Shown piece by piece: positions 7,298 to 16,557 of a stretch of 64,000 nt of DNA (within the stretch, counting starts at the first letter, position 1; every line of letters begins with the position of its first letter). The notes below the pieces were generated by a model. It had not been told where the DNA came from, searched no databases, and was given only the letters and a program-made list of their open reading frames with translations. The position numbers and the translations under genes were made by a program. The stretch is from JALOAT01 sp041685115 (GTDB lineage: Bacteria; Pseudomonadota; Gammaproteobacteria; Thiohalomonadales; Thiohalomonadaceae). The stretch lies in assembly GCA_041685115.1 (NCBI GenBank), contig JAWLGK010000012.1, positions 38,116 through 102,115 of the forward strand, written 5' to 3'.

Positions 7298-10194
7298 ATG
7301 AGTCAAAAGTTACGAATGTTTGTGCTGACATTCGTCAACGCCTTGGTACTGGTCGGGGTCGGCACCCTCGGCCTGCTCGGCATGAGCGCCTTTGCGATTG
7401 GCGGAATGGTGGTCGGTGTGGCGCTGTTGGGAGCCTACCTTTTCATCGGCGGCGCCGGCAACGCCACCGTGGTACGCGAGATCGGTGCGCTGGCCGAGCG
7501 GATGAAGCAAGGGGACCTCGGTACGCGGCTACAGTGGCATCCTGGGGACGACAAGGCCCAGCTATACGAGGCCATCCAGTCCATGCTGGACGCCGTCACC
7601 GAGCCGGTGCGGCTAGCGGCGGACTACGTCGATCGCATCGCCAAGGGCGATGTCCCACCCAAGATCACCAAGAGCTACCAAGGTGAATTCAACGTCCTCA
7701 AGGAGAACCTGAACACCTGCATCGACGCGATCAATGCGCTGGTCGCCGATGCCGCGATGCTCTCCAAAGCGGCGGTGGAAGGCAAGCTGGCGACCCGCGC
7801 CGACGCCACCAAACACCAGGGCGATTACCGCAAGATCGTGCAGGGTGTGAACGACACCCTCGACGCGGTCATCGGCCCCCTGAACGTGGCCGCAGACTAT
7901 GTGGACCGCATTTCCAAAGGCAACATCCCGCCGAAGATCACCGACAGCTACAACGGTGACTTCAACACCATCAAGGACAACCTCAACATGGCCATCGAGG
8001 CCATCAATGTGCTGGTAGAGGGCGCCGGGGAGCTTGCTCAAGCTGCCGTTCAAGGCGACCTGTCGGCGCGTGGCGATGTCACCAAACACCAGGGCGACTA
8101 TCGCAAGGTAGTACAAGGTGTGAATGCGGCGCTCGACGCGTTCATCGGCCCCCTGAACGTGGCCGCAGACTACGTGGACCGCATTGCCAAAGGCAACATC
8201 CCGCCGAAGATCACCGACAGCTATAACGGTGACTTCAACACCATCAAGGACAACCTCAACATGGCCATCGATGCGGTCAACGCGCTGGTGGCCGATGCGG
8301 GGATGCTCTCGACGGCGGCGGTGGAAGGCAAGCTGGCGACCCGCGCCGATGCGACCAAACACCAGGGCGATTACCGCAAGATCGTCCAGGGTGTGAACGA
8401 CACCCTCGACGCGGTCATCGGCCCCCTGAACGTGGCCGCGGATTACGTGGACCGCATTGCCAAGGGCGACATCCCGCCGAAGATCACCGACAGCTACAAC
8501 GGTGACTTCAACACCATCAAGGACAACCTCAACATGGCCATCGATGCGGTCAACGCGCTGGTGGCCGATGCGGGGATGCTCTCGACGGCGGCGGTGNNNN
8601 NNNNNNNNNNNNNNNNNNNNNNNNNNNNNNNNNNNNNNNNNNNNNNNNNNNNNNNNNNNNNNNNNNNNNNNNNNNNNNNNNNNNNNNNNNNNNNNNCCGC
8701 GCCGATGCGACCAAACACCAGGGCGATTACCGCAAGATCGTCCAGGGTGTGAACGACACCCTCGACGCGGTCATCGGCCCCCTGAACGTGGCCGCAGACT
8801 ATGTGGATCGCATTTCCAAGGGTGACCTGCCGCCGCCGATCACGGACAAGTACAACGGCGACTTCAACACCATCAAGGACAATCTCAACACCTGTATCGC
8901 CAACATCAAGGCGCTGGTGGCCGACGCCGATATGCTGGCGCAGGCTGCCGTGGAGTTGCGCCTCGACACGCGCGCCGATGCAACCCGTCATCAGGGCGAC
9001 TATCGGGCAATCGTCGAGGGTGTCAACAACACCCTGGATGCGGTGATCACGCCGCTCAAGGCACTCATCGACGACGCCAACGCGCTATCGCAGGCGGTCA
9101 TCGAAGGACGGCTGGATTTCCGTGGCGACGAAGCCAAGCATCGCGGCGACTTCCAGCGAGTGGTCGCAGGGATGAATCAGATCATGGAAGCGGTCAACAC
9201 GCCCGTGAATGACATCAAGGCCGTCATGGCGCGAGTGGAGCACGGTGATCTGACCCTCAAGATCCAGAGGGACTATCGCGGGGCCTTCGATGAGTTGAAG
9301 ACGGCCATCAACAACACCATCGAACGTCTCGCCGATACCATGACCAATGTGCGGGGTGCCGCGGACGCACTTTCCACGGCCGCCGAGGAGCTCAGCGCCA
9401 CCGCCCAGTCGGTCAGCCAGGCGACGACGGAACAGGCGGCCGGTGTCGAGGAGACCAGCGCATCGGTCGAGGAGATGAGTGCCTCCATCAATCAGAACAC
9501 CGAAAATGCGAAGGTCACCGACGGCATGGCCACCAAGGCCGCCAAGGAGGCCACGGAAGGTGGCGAGGCTGTGCGCGATACCGTGTCTGCGATGAAGAGT
9601 ATCGCCGACAAGATCGGCATCATCGACGACATCGCTTACCAGACCAACCTGCTCGCCCTGAACGCCGCCATTGAGGCGGCGCGCGCCGGTGAACACGGCA
9701 AAGGTTTTGCGGTGGTCGCGGCCGAGGTGCGCAAGCTGGCCGAGCGCAGCCAGGTGGCGGCGCAGGAAATCGGCGAAGTGGCCTCAAGCAGCGTGCAGCT
9801 CGCCGAGCATGCGGGGCAACTGCTGGATGCCATCGTACCGGCCATCCAGAAGACCTCCGATCTGGTACAGGAGATCGCCGCGGCATCCAACGAGCAATCG
9901 TCCGGCGTGGCCCAGATCAACGGCGCCATGACGCAGCTCAATCAGACCACCCAACAGAACGCCTCGGCTTCGGAGGAACTGGCCTCCACCGCGGGCGAGA
10001 TGAGCGGGCAGGCCGAACAGCTGCAGGAACTCATGGCCTTCTTCACCATCAACGGAGCTGCATCCACCGCCCAGCGCACGTCGGCACGCCGCAGCGAACC
10101 GACCGCCGTGGACAAGTCGCGCAAGCCCGAGAAGACGGATAGGGACGAGAAGGAATACGTCCACTTCGAGGAGGCGAGCCAATGGCATCACTGA
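7298..10194 (+). CDS. Poly-HAMP methyl-accepting chemotaxis protein, interrupted by an assembly gap
   Basis: Two membrane helices (about residues 5-27 and 30-50) are joined by almost no loop, so there is no periplasmic sensor. Then come five 91-residue units, each reading as two HAMP-like modules (ADYVDRIAKGDIPPKITDSY and LATRADATKHQGDYRKIVQG), two further partial modules, and a full MCP signalling domain (IAYQTNLLALNAAIEAARAG). The reading frame differs on the two sides of the N run, because 100 is not the true gap length. Filling in the 17 bases predicted from the neighbouring repeat restores one frame and gives about 937 residues. More repeat copies are possible. The 3' end overlaps cheW by 13 bases. 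Confidence 0.88.
7601..9048 (+). repeat. Tandem 273-bp coding repeat (poly-HAMP units)
   Basis: Unit starts are at 7601, 7874, 8147, 8420 and, after the gap, 8776. The spacing is exactly 273 bases (91 codons) wherever it can be measured. The units starting at 8147 and 8420 are almost base-identical, while the outer units have diverged. This points to recent unequal exchange in the middle of the array. Confidence 0.9.
8597..8696. other. Assembly gap (100 N)
   Basis: A conventional 100-base placeholder. The flanks are TCGACGGCGGCGGTG on the left and CCGCGCCGATGCGACC on the right. In the preceding repeat copy (8321-8345) these two are separated by just 17 bases. The reading frame needs a true gap length of 2 modulo 3, and 17 satisfies this, as does 17 plus any number of 273-base units. 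Confidence 0.97.
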
Positions 10195-10742
10195 CGAAGG
10201 CGGCCGAGCGCGAAAGCGCCCTCCTGCAACAGCAGCAGTTCCTGACGTTCATGCTGAGCGGGGAGACCTACGCCATCGGCATCCTGCACATCAAGGAGAT
10301 CATCGAGTACGGCCAGGTCACGGCCGTTCCCATGATGCCCGAGTTCATCCGCGGGGTGATCAACCTGCGCGGACGGGTGGTGCCGGTGGTGGATCTGGCG
10401 GCGCGGTTCGGTCAGAAGACCACGGCAGTGGGTAAGCGCACCTGCATCGTAATCCTCGAGATCGAGGCCGACAGCGACGAGCGCCAGGACATCGGCGTGG
10501 TCGTGGATGCGGTCAATGAGGTGCTTGAGATACCTCAGGAAGAGGTGGAACCGGCGCCCGCGTTCGGGGCGAAGATCCGCACGGACTTCATCCAGGGCAT
10601 GGGCAAGGTCAGCGGCCGGTTCGTCATCATCCTCAACGTCAACCGCGTCCTGTCGGCCGAGGAACTGGCCACGCTGGAGCAGCACGTGCTGGCGGCTGGC
10701 GACGTCACCGCGGGCGTACAGGAGGCGCCCGCGTCCACCTGA
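10182..10742 (+). CDS. cheW: CheW coupling protein (cluster 1)
   Basis: 186 residues, one CheW domain covering most of the protein (FLTFMLSGETYAIGILHIKE, then VINLRGRVVPVVDLAARF and VVDAVNEVLEI). CheW bridges receptors to CheA. It begins 13 bases inside the end of the poly-HAMP receptor gene, so the two are probably translationally coupled. The C-terminal 25 residues beyond the domain are low-complexity. Confidence 0.93.
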   Translation: MASLTKAAERESALLQQQQFLTFMLSGETYAIGILHIKEIIEYGQVTAVPMMPEFIRGVINLRGRVVPVVDLAARFGQKTTAVGKRTCIVILEIEADSDERQDIGVVVDAVNEVLEIPQEEVEPAPAFGAKIRTDFIQGMGKVSGRFVIILNVNRVLSAEELATLEQHVLAAGDVTAGVQEAPAST

Positions 10743-10797
10743 TGGTGCGCAGACCGCGAAGGGGGTGCAGGCCGTGCCCCCTTCGCGGCACATCGCC

Positions 10798-11604
10798 ATG
10801 GAACTGAAGCCCATCACTGACCGCGAATTTGCCCAGTTTCAGCGCCTCATCCATGACGTTGCTGGCATCAGCCTGTCACCGGCCAAGAAGGCCATGGTGT
10901 GCGGACGGCTTGCCAAACGTGTGCGCGAACTGGGGCTTGGCTCCTATGGCGATTATCTCCAGCGCCTCGCGGACAGGCATGTGCAGGACGAACTGCAGAT
11001 CACCATCGATCTGCTCACCACCAACGAGACCTTTTTCTTTCGGGAGAAGAAACACTTCGACTTCCTCGCCCGATACGTGCAGGGCGTGCGGCGCCCCGGT
11101 CTCATGTTCCGGGTCTGGAGCGCCGCCTGCTCCAGCGGCGAGGAGCCCTACAGCATTGCCATGGTGCTCGCGGACTGCCTTGGCGACGGCCCTTGGGAGG
11201 TGCTCGCCTCCGATATCAGTCGGCGCGTACTGACCCGCGCGCAAAGCGCCTGTTATGCCATGGAGCGGGCGGAGCAGATCCCCGCGGAATACCTGCGGCG
11301 CTACTGCCTCAAGGGCATCGGCAGCAAACGGGATACCTTCCTCATCGGGCGCGCCTTGCGCGACCGGGTACGGTTCCAGCCCATCAACCTCAATACGGCG
11401 TTGAGCCACATCGGCCCCTTCGACGTGATTTTCCTGCGCAACGTGATGATCTATTTCGACCTGGCCACCAAGCAGCAGGTGGTCGAGCGGGTCGTGGCGA
11501 CGCTGCGCAGCGGCGGGATCTTCATGGTCAGCCACTCCGAGACACTGCACGGCATCACCGATGCACTCGAAGCCGTCGTCCCTTCGGTGTACCGCAAGCC
11601 ATGA
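10798..11604 (+). CDS. cheR: CheR receptor methyltransferase
   Basis: 268 residues from ATG 10798. The N-terminal helical CheR domain is followed by the methyltransferase. TTNETFFFREKKHF, RVWSAACSSGEEPYSIAM (SAM-binding) and FDVIFLRNVMIYFD are all present. It adds methyl groups to receptor glutamates, using SAM. A longer in-frame start exists inside cheW, but its extra residues are out-of-frame cheW sequence and not CheR-like. It lies 55 bases after cheW and 9 bases before cheD. Confidence 0.94.
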   Translation: MELKPITDREFAQFQRLIHDVAGISLSPAKKAMVCGRLAKRVRELGLGSYGDYLQRLADRHVQDELQITIDLLTTNETFFFREKKHFDFLARYVQGVRRPGLMFRVWSAACSSGEEPYSIAMVLADCLGDGPWEVLASDISRRVLTRAQSACYAMERAEQIPAEYLRRYCLKGIGSKRDTFLIGRALRDRVRFQPINLNTALSHIGPFDVIFLRNVMIYFDLATKQQVVERVVATLRSGGIFMVSHSETLHGITDALEAVVPSVYRKP

Positions 11605-11613
11605 GGCCGCCCC

Positions 11614-12108
11614 ATGCCTGACGTGTATCTGCAACCGGGCGGTTTCTACTTCGGTAACGGCGACGTGCGCGTGCACACCATCCTCGGCACCTGCGTGGCG
11701 ATCACCCTCTGGCTGCCCGCGCGGAAGGCCGGCGGTATGTGCCATTACCTGCTGCCACGACGCCCAACGCATAGCACCGAGCCGACGGGCCTGTATGCCG
11801 AGGAAGCCATGGCGCTGTTCATGCACGAGGTGCAGCGGCTCGGCCGTCCGGTGCAGGAGTACGACGTCGGCCTGTTCGGTGGCGGGCACATGTTCCGCGT
11901 ATCGGCCACCTGTCCCTTCGACGTGGCGCAGATGAACATCGACGCCGGCTGGCGACTGTTGCGCGCCCATGGTTTTCGTGTGGCAACGGATCATCTGGGC
12001 GGCGTCGGCCATCGCCGCGTGGTCATGGACCTGAACGCCGGCCGGGTGAGTGTGGAACAGTTCGATCTGTTACCCGCCGGGCGCACGACCGGCAAGGTCA
12101 GTCCGTGA
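11614..12108 (+). CDS. cheD: CheD receptor glutamine deamidase
   Basis: 164 residues. The catalytic Cys is C27 in HTILGTCVAI and the catalytic His is H44 in GGMCHYLLP, matching the positions known for CheD of Thermotoga. GLFGGGHMF is also conserved. CheD deamidates receptor Gln and in some systems interacts with a CheC phosphatase, but no CheC is present here. The stop overlaps the GTG start of cheB by four bases (GTGA). Confidence 0.93.
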   Translation: MPDVYLQPGGFYFGNGDVRVHTILGTCVAITLWLPARKAGGMCHYLLPRRPTHSTEPTGLYAEEAMALFMHEVQRLGRPVQEYDVGLFGGGHMFRVSATCPFDVAQMNIDAGWRLLRAHGFRVATDHLGGVGHRRVVMDLNAGRVSVEQFDLLPAGRTTGKVSP

Positions 12109-13190
12109 TCATGGGCGCGAAGATCAAGGTCCTCATCGTCGACGACTCGGCCGTGGTCCGGCAGGTGCTGTCGGGCGTGCTCGAGGCCGATCCCATGATC
12201 CACGTCATCGCCACCGCGGCGGACCCGATCTTCGCGCTGGAGAAGATGCGCAGGGCCTGGCCCGACGTCATCGTCCTCGACGTGGAGATGCCGCGCATGG
12301 ACGGCATCACCTTCCTGCGCAAGGTGATGGCAGAGCGACCCACACCCGTGGTGATCTGTTCGAGCCTCACCGAGAACGGTGCCGAGACCACCATCCAGGC
12401 CCTGGAAGCGGGTGCGGTCGGCATCGTCACCAAACCCAAGATCGGGCTGCACGATTATCTCGTGGATGCGTCCAGCGACCTGACCACCGCCGTGAAGGGC
12501 GCCGTGCACGCCAACCTGAAACGCCTCGCCCCGGCGGCGAAGGCGGCGCCCAGACCCGCGCCGAAGCTCACCGCCGATGCCATCCTGCCGGCCACGGAAC
12601 GGGCCATGGCACAGACCACCGACCTGGTGGTGGCCATCGGCACCTCCACCGGCGGCACCCAGGCCCTCGAGACCGTACTCAGTGCCTTGCCGCGCGTGTG
12701 TCCCGGCATGGTCATCGTCCAGCACATGCCGGAAAAATTCACTGCCGCCTTCGCGGCCCGCCTCGATGCCCTGTGCGCCATCGAGGTCCGCGAGGCGCAA
12801 AGCAACGACCGTGTCATCCCCGGGCGTGCCCTCATCGCCCCCGGCGGCCGCCACATGCTGCTGCGGCGCAGCGGTGCGCAGTATTTCGTGGAGGTGCGCG
12901 ACGGGCCGCTGGTCAATCGCCACCGCCCTTCAGTGGACGTGCTGTTCCGCTCGGTAGCCCACGCCGCCGGCAAGAACGCGCTCGGCATCATCATGACCGG
13001 CATGGGCGACGACGGCGCGGCGGGCCTGCTGGAAATGCACCAGGCCGGCGCCCACACCCTCGCCCAGGACGAAGAAAGCTGCGTAGTCTTCGGCATGCCC
13101 AAGGAGGCCTCACGACGCGGCGCCGTGGACCGCTTGGTTCCCCTGCTCGCCATCGCAGGCGAGATCGTCACCTGCGCCGCGCGGCGTTGA
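12105..13190 (+). CDS. cheB: CheB receptor methylesterase (cluster 1)
   Basis: 361 residues. The receiver domain has phospho-acceptor D59 in LDVEMPRMDG. A linker follows, then the esterase with S181 in IGTSTGG, the His in QHMPEKF and the Asp in MTGMGDDG. It removes receptor methyl groups when phosphorylated by CheA. The GTG start at 12105 overlaps the cheD stop and has AAGG at good spacing; ATG 12111 is the alternative. It is the last gene of cluster 1 and converges on the MFS gene with a five-base gap. Confidence 0.94.
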   Translation: MIMGAKIKVLIVDDSAVVRQVLSGVLEADPMIHVIATAADPIFALEKMRRAWPDVIVLDVEMPRMDGITFLRKVMAERPTPVVICSSLTENGAETTIQALEAGAVGIVTKPKIGLHDYLVDASSDLTTAVKGAVHANLKRLAPAAKAAPRPAPKLTADAILPATERAMAQTTDLVVAIGTSTGGTQALETVLSALPRVCPGMVIVQHMPEKFTAAFAARLDALCAIEVREAQSNDRVIPGRALIAPGGRHMLLRRSGAQYFVEVRDGPLVNRHRPSVDVLFRSVAHAAGKNALGIIMTGMGDDGAAGLLEMHQAGAHTLAQDEESCVVFGMPKEASRRGAVDRLVPLLAIAGEIVTCAARR

Positions 13191-13195
13191 CCGCA

Positions 13196-14338
13196 TCAGG
13201 CGGAGCGACCTTCGTCGCCAATCCAGCGCTGGGCGATGAAGAATGACACGCCCGCCAGCACCGCGGCCGACAGGAAGGCGACCACCGGACCCGCGGAATC
13301 CCACAGCGCGCCGCTGTACCACGCCCCGAGCGCGCCGCCCACGCCGAAAGTGACGCTGGAATAGAGCGCTTGGCCGCGGCCGTGATTGCGTCCGGCGAAA
13401 TGGCGGTGAAACAGCGCGATGGCCGCCGCATGGTAGATGCCGAACGAGGCCGCATGCAGGGCCTGGGCGGGCAGGACGATCCACAGCACCTCCGGGAACA
13501 GGCCCGTCAACGCCCAGCGCAACGCCGCCAGGGCAAAACTGGCGAGCAGCAGGGTACGCGCACCGAAGCGCGGCAACAGGCGGTGCATCACCAGGAACAG
13601 GCCCACCTCCGCCACCACGCCGATGGCCCACATCTGGCCGATGGTGGTGCGCGTGTAGCCGTGGCCTTCCATGTAGATGGTGAAGAAGGTGTAGTACGGC
13701 CCGTGACTGGCCTGCATGAGCAGACAGGCCACCAGCAGCGCGAGCACGTCGGGGCGGCGCAGTACCTGGCCGATAGGCCGCTCGCCCTCGGCCGCCCGGG
13801 CGATGCCCGAGTCCGGCACGGTGAGACTGGCCGCCCAGATGGCGCCGAACATGGACAGCAATACCGCGGGCAGCAGCGCCGGCCCCGTCACGTCGAACAA
13901 GGCCCCGAGCCCCACCACGGCCAGGATGAAGCCGATGGACCCCCACAGGCGGACCTGACTGTAGCGGTGGTGCTGGTCGCCCAGGTGCACCAGGGTGTTG
14001 GTCTCGAACTGGGGCAGCACCGCGTTCCAGAAAAAGCTAAAGGCGAACATCACCAGGGCCAGGTCCCAGTAACCCCGCGCCAGGAACACACCGGCGAAGC
14101 TCAGCATGGCGAGCAAGGCCCCCAGCCTGACCACGGTCATGCGCCGACCCGTACGATCGCCGAGCCAGCCCCACAGGTTGGGGGCGACGATGCGCGTGGC
14201 CATGAGCACGGCCATCAGCTCGCCGATCTCGAGTGCGGTGAAACCGCGTTGCTGGAGGTAGAGCGACCAATAGGGCAGCAGCGCGCCCAGGCTGGCGAAG
14301 TAGAAGAGATAAAAACTGGAAAGGCGCCAATAGGGCAT
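13196..14338 (-). CDS. MFS transporter, HcaT/NupG-like (PPP) subfamily
   Basis: 380 residues with about 12 hydrophobic segments. The start at ATG 14338 gives MPYWRLSSFYLFYFASLGAL, the usual beginning of the 3-phenylpropionate transporter (HcaT)-like subfamily. GDRTGRRMTVVRLG is the conserved loop between helices 2 and 3. The substrate cannot be told from sequence. It stands alone between cheB and a repeat-rich gap, with no catabolic genes beside it. Confidence 0.85.
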   Translation of the reverse strand: MPYWRLSSFYLFYFASLGALLPYWSLYLQQRGFTALEIGELMAVLMATRIVAPNLWGWLGDRTGRRMTVVRLGALLAMLSFAGVFLARGYWDLALVMFAFSFFWNAVLPQFETNTLVHLGDQHHRYSQVRLWGSIGFILAVVGLGALFDVTGPALLPAVLLSMFGAIWAASLTVPDSGIARAAEGERPIGQVLRRPDVLALLVACLLMQASHGPYYTFFTIYMEGHGYTRTTIGQMWAIGVVAEVGLFLVMHRLLPRFGARTLLLASFALAALRWALTGLFPEVLWIVLPAQALHAASFGIYHAAAIALFHRHFAGRNHGRGQALYSSVTFGVGGALGAWYSGALWDSAGPVVAFLSAAVLAGVSFFIAQRWIGDEGRSA

Positions 14339-14499
14339 GGTGTTTCGGGTCGTGTTCCTTCGGGCTCGGATCACAGGAGGCATGATTCACTGCTGCGGTG
14401 TTGTTGATCCCCTCTCCTGTCCTTTCGGCTCCCTGCGTCGCTTTACTTCGGAGCGGGTTCGGGCGAGGGGATCCAAACAGCAGCCCGTGTGCCCATCTG

Positions 14500-14729
14500 A
14501 TCCCCTCTCCCTGCCCCTCTCCCGGAGGGAGAGGGGACGTTCGATTCAGCTGTCGCTGGTTCGACAGCACTCACTTCTTGCCCCTCGCCTCCTACCGGGG
14601 AAAGCTGGGAAGAGGGGCTTCTTGCCCTCGCCTCCGGGAGAGGGGACGTCCAAACCAGCTGCTGCGCCTTCCGAAACTGCTCACTTCTTGCCCCCTCTCC
14701 CTCCGGGAGAGGGTTGGGGAGAGGGGATA
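14500..14729. repeat. Family A palindromic repeat cluster (CCCTCTCC...GGAGAGGG)
   Basis: Several copies of a short palindrome built on CCTCTCCCGGAGGGAGAGG are joined by 60-70-base linkers containing TCAGCTGCTG-like text and CACTTCTTGCC. The 510-base gap 14339-14848 between the MFS and aroC starts and ends holds nothing else recognisable. Similar clusters recur at 22.5 kb and 63.5 kb. Confidence 0.85.
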
Positions 14730-14848
14730 CAGAACAGCAGCCGTGCGCCCTTCCGGTTCAGGAAGATCCGTCGTTTCGTGGCGCAAGGACAGGACGTGGG
14801 GATCAAACCCGGAAACCGACCGCCGGCCGAGCCGACACCCAGCCCTGT

Positions 14849-15943
14849 TCACTCCCCGGCAGGAATGCGCGGCGTGGCCGAACGCACGTCGGCGTTCTGG
14901 GCGCGGTGGCGCAGGAAGTGGTCCATGAGCACGATGGCCACCATGGCCTCGGCGATGGGCGTGGCGCGGATGCCCACGCAGGGGTCGTGGCGCCCCTCGG
15001 TGACCACCCCCACCGGCTCGCCGGCCAGGTTCACGCTGCGGCCCGGGATGCGCAGGCTGGAGGTGGGCTTGAGGGCGATGGAGCAGACGATGTGCTGGCC
15101 GCTGGAGATGCCGCCCAGCACACCACCGGCGTGATTGGACAGAAAGCCTTGCGGGGTGATCTCGTCGCGGTGGGCGGTGCCCTTCTGGGTCACCACGCCG
15201 AAGCCGTCGCCGACCTCAACGCCCTTGACCGCATTGATGCCCATGAGGGCGTGGGCCAGGTCGGCGTCCAGGCGGTCGAACACCGGCTCGCCCAGGCCCG
15301 GCGGCACGCCGGTGGCCACCACGTTGACCCGCGCGCCCACGGAATCACCCTCCTTGCGCAGGGCGTCCATGTAGGCCTCCAGCTCGGGCACGGCCTCCAG
15401 GTCCGGGCTGAAGAAGGGGTTTTGGTAGACCGCGTCCCAGTCCTTCAGGGCCAGGGCGATGGGACCGAGCTGGGCCAGGTAGCCGCGGATTTCGATGCCC
15501 TGCCCGCGCAGCCACTTGCGGGCGATGGCGCCGGCGGCCACGCGCATGGCGGTCTCGCGGGCCGAGGAGCGGCCGCCGCCGCGGTAGTCGCGCAGGCCGT
15601 ATTTCTGCTGGTAGGTGTAGTCGGCGTGCCCGGGGCGGAAGGTGTTCGCGATGGACGAGTAGTCCTTGGAACGCTGGTCCGTGTTCTCGATGAGCAGGCC
15701 GATGGGCGTGCCGGTGGTGCGGCCGTCGAACACGCCGGAGAGGATCCTCACCTGGTCGGGCTCGCGCCGCTGGGTGGTGTGACGCGAGGTGCCGGGCTTG
15801 CGCCGGTCCAGGTCGACCTGCAGCTCGGCCTCGGTGATCTCCAGCCCCGGCGGGCAACCGTCCACGATGGCGCCCAGCGCCGGCCCGTGGCTCTCGCCGA
15901 AGGTGGTGACAGTGAAAAGCTTGCCGATGGAGTTTCCAGACAT
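14849..15943 (-). CDS. aroC: Chorismate synthase
   Basis: 364 residues, the normal length. It converts 5-enolpyruvylshikimate-3-phosphate to chorismate with reduced FMN, the last shared step to aromatic amino acids. Signatures present are GESHGPALGAIVDGCPPG near the N-terminus, RGGGRSSARETAMRVAAGAI in the middle and GVLGGISSGQ. ATG 15943 (MSGNSIGKLF) is the family start; longer frames read into a repeat. It lies 202 bases downstream of the SnoaL-like gene, separated by a worn family B element. Confidence 0.97.
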   Translation of the reverse strand: MSGNSIGKLFTVTTFGESHGPALGAIVDGCPPGLEITEAELQVDLDRRKPGTSRHTTQRREPDQVRILSGVFDGRTTGTPIGLLIENTDQRSKDYSSIANTFRPGHADYTYQQKYGLRDYRGGGRSSARETAMRVAAGAIARKWLRGQGIEIRGYLAQLGPIALALKDWDAVYQNPFFSPDLEAVPELEAYMDALRKEGDSVGARVNVVATGVPPGLGEPVFDRLDADLAHALMGINAVKGVEVGDGFGVVTQKGTAHRDEITPQGFLSNHAGGVLGGISSGQHIVCSIALKPTSSLRIPGRSVNLAGEPVGVVTEGRHDPCVGIRATPIAEAMVAIVLMDHFLRHRAQNADVRSATPRIPAGE

Positions 15944-15983
15944 GGGCGCGCATTGTAGCGGTTTCTGCCTGCCTGCGCGCGGG

Positions 15984-16133
15984 GAAGAAAAAGCGTGAAC
16001 ACGGGGGACACGGGGTAATTGATTTCTCCTTGGGCACGGCCCGGAACGCGAACTGCCCTTCAACCCGCGCATCGCGGCCTGAGGCCGCTCCCACCGGGAA
16101 AATGGATTCCCCCGTGCTCCCGGTGTTAATGCC
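15984..16133. repeat. Family B inverted-repeat element, degenerate copy
   Basis: The left arm has GAACACGGGGGACACGGGG (15998-16016). The right arm (16108-16133) has CCCCCGTGCTCCCGGTGTTAA, which pairs imperfectly. It occupies the gap between the SnoaL-like gene and aroC. Confidence 0.7.
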
Positions 16134-16145
16134 TTTCAACCACCC

Positions 16146-16511
16146 TCAAGACGGGGAGACCTCGTCCCAGGCTTGGACGTCCACTTCCTTGATGATCCTG
16201 CCGTCCTTCATGGTGGCCATGGAGGAGGTGTAGACCCGCGAGCCGTCCGGGTATTCGCAGCTGTCGGTGAAGGCCATGTGGCTGTCCGCCAGGAGCACGT
16301 CGTCCACGTGGTGGGACAACGGCCGGCTCAATATGTCCTTGAAGTAGTCGGAGATGGCCTGCTTGCCGGACAGCACGCGCGGTGCGCTCGGCGGATGGTC
16401 GTGGTCGATGATGCTCAGCTCGGCGTTGTCGTCGTACAGCGCCATGATCTTATTCACGTCACAACGCTCGAGCCCGTCGTGCAGCATGCTGGAGAGTTGT
16501 TGCGAGTCCAT
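16146..16511 (-). CDS. SnoaL/NTF2-like small protein
   Basis: 121 residues from ATG 16511, which has AGAGG upstream. It shows the cone-shaped NTF2-like pattern: a helical start (LSSMLHDGLERCDVNKIMALY), the D/E-rich strand DNAELSIIDHD, then GKQAISDYFKDIL and RVYTSSMATMKDGRI. Such proteins may be small enzymes or binding partners, and the ligand is unknown. It starts 46 bases after the persulfide-reductase-like gene on the same strand, so the two are likely co-transcribed. Confidence 0.75.
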   Translation of the reverse strand: MDSQQLSSMLHDGLERCDVNKIMALYDDNAELSIIDHDHPPSAPRVLSGKQAISDYFKDILSRPLSHHVDDVLLADSHMAFTDSCEYPDGSRVYTSSMATMKDGRIIKEVDVQAWDEVSPS

Positions 16512-16557
16512 GTTTCCGCCTCTTGCTATCGTTGGCCCTTGTTCCATAAAGGTAGCC

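Noticed and set aside
8597..8696. True frameshift or pseudogene in the poly-HAMP receptor
   Set aside because: The apparent shift is explained by the arbitrary 100-base gap. A 17-base fill from the neighbouring repeat restores the frame.
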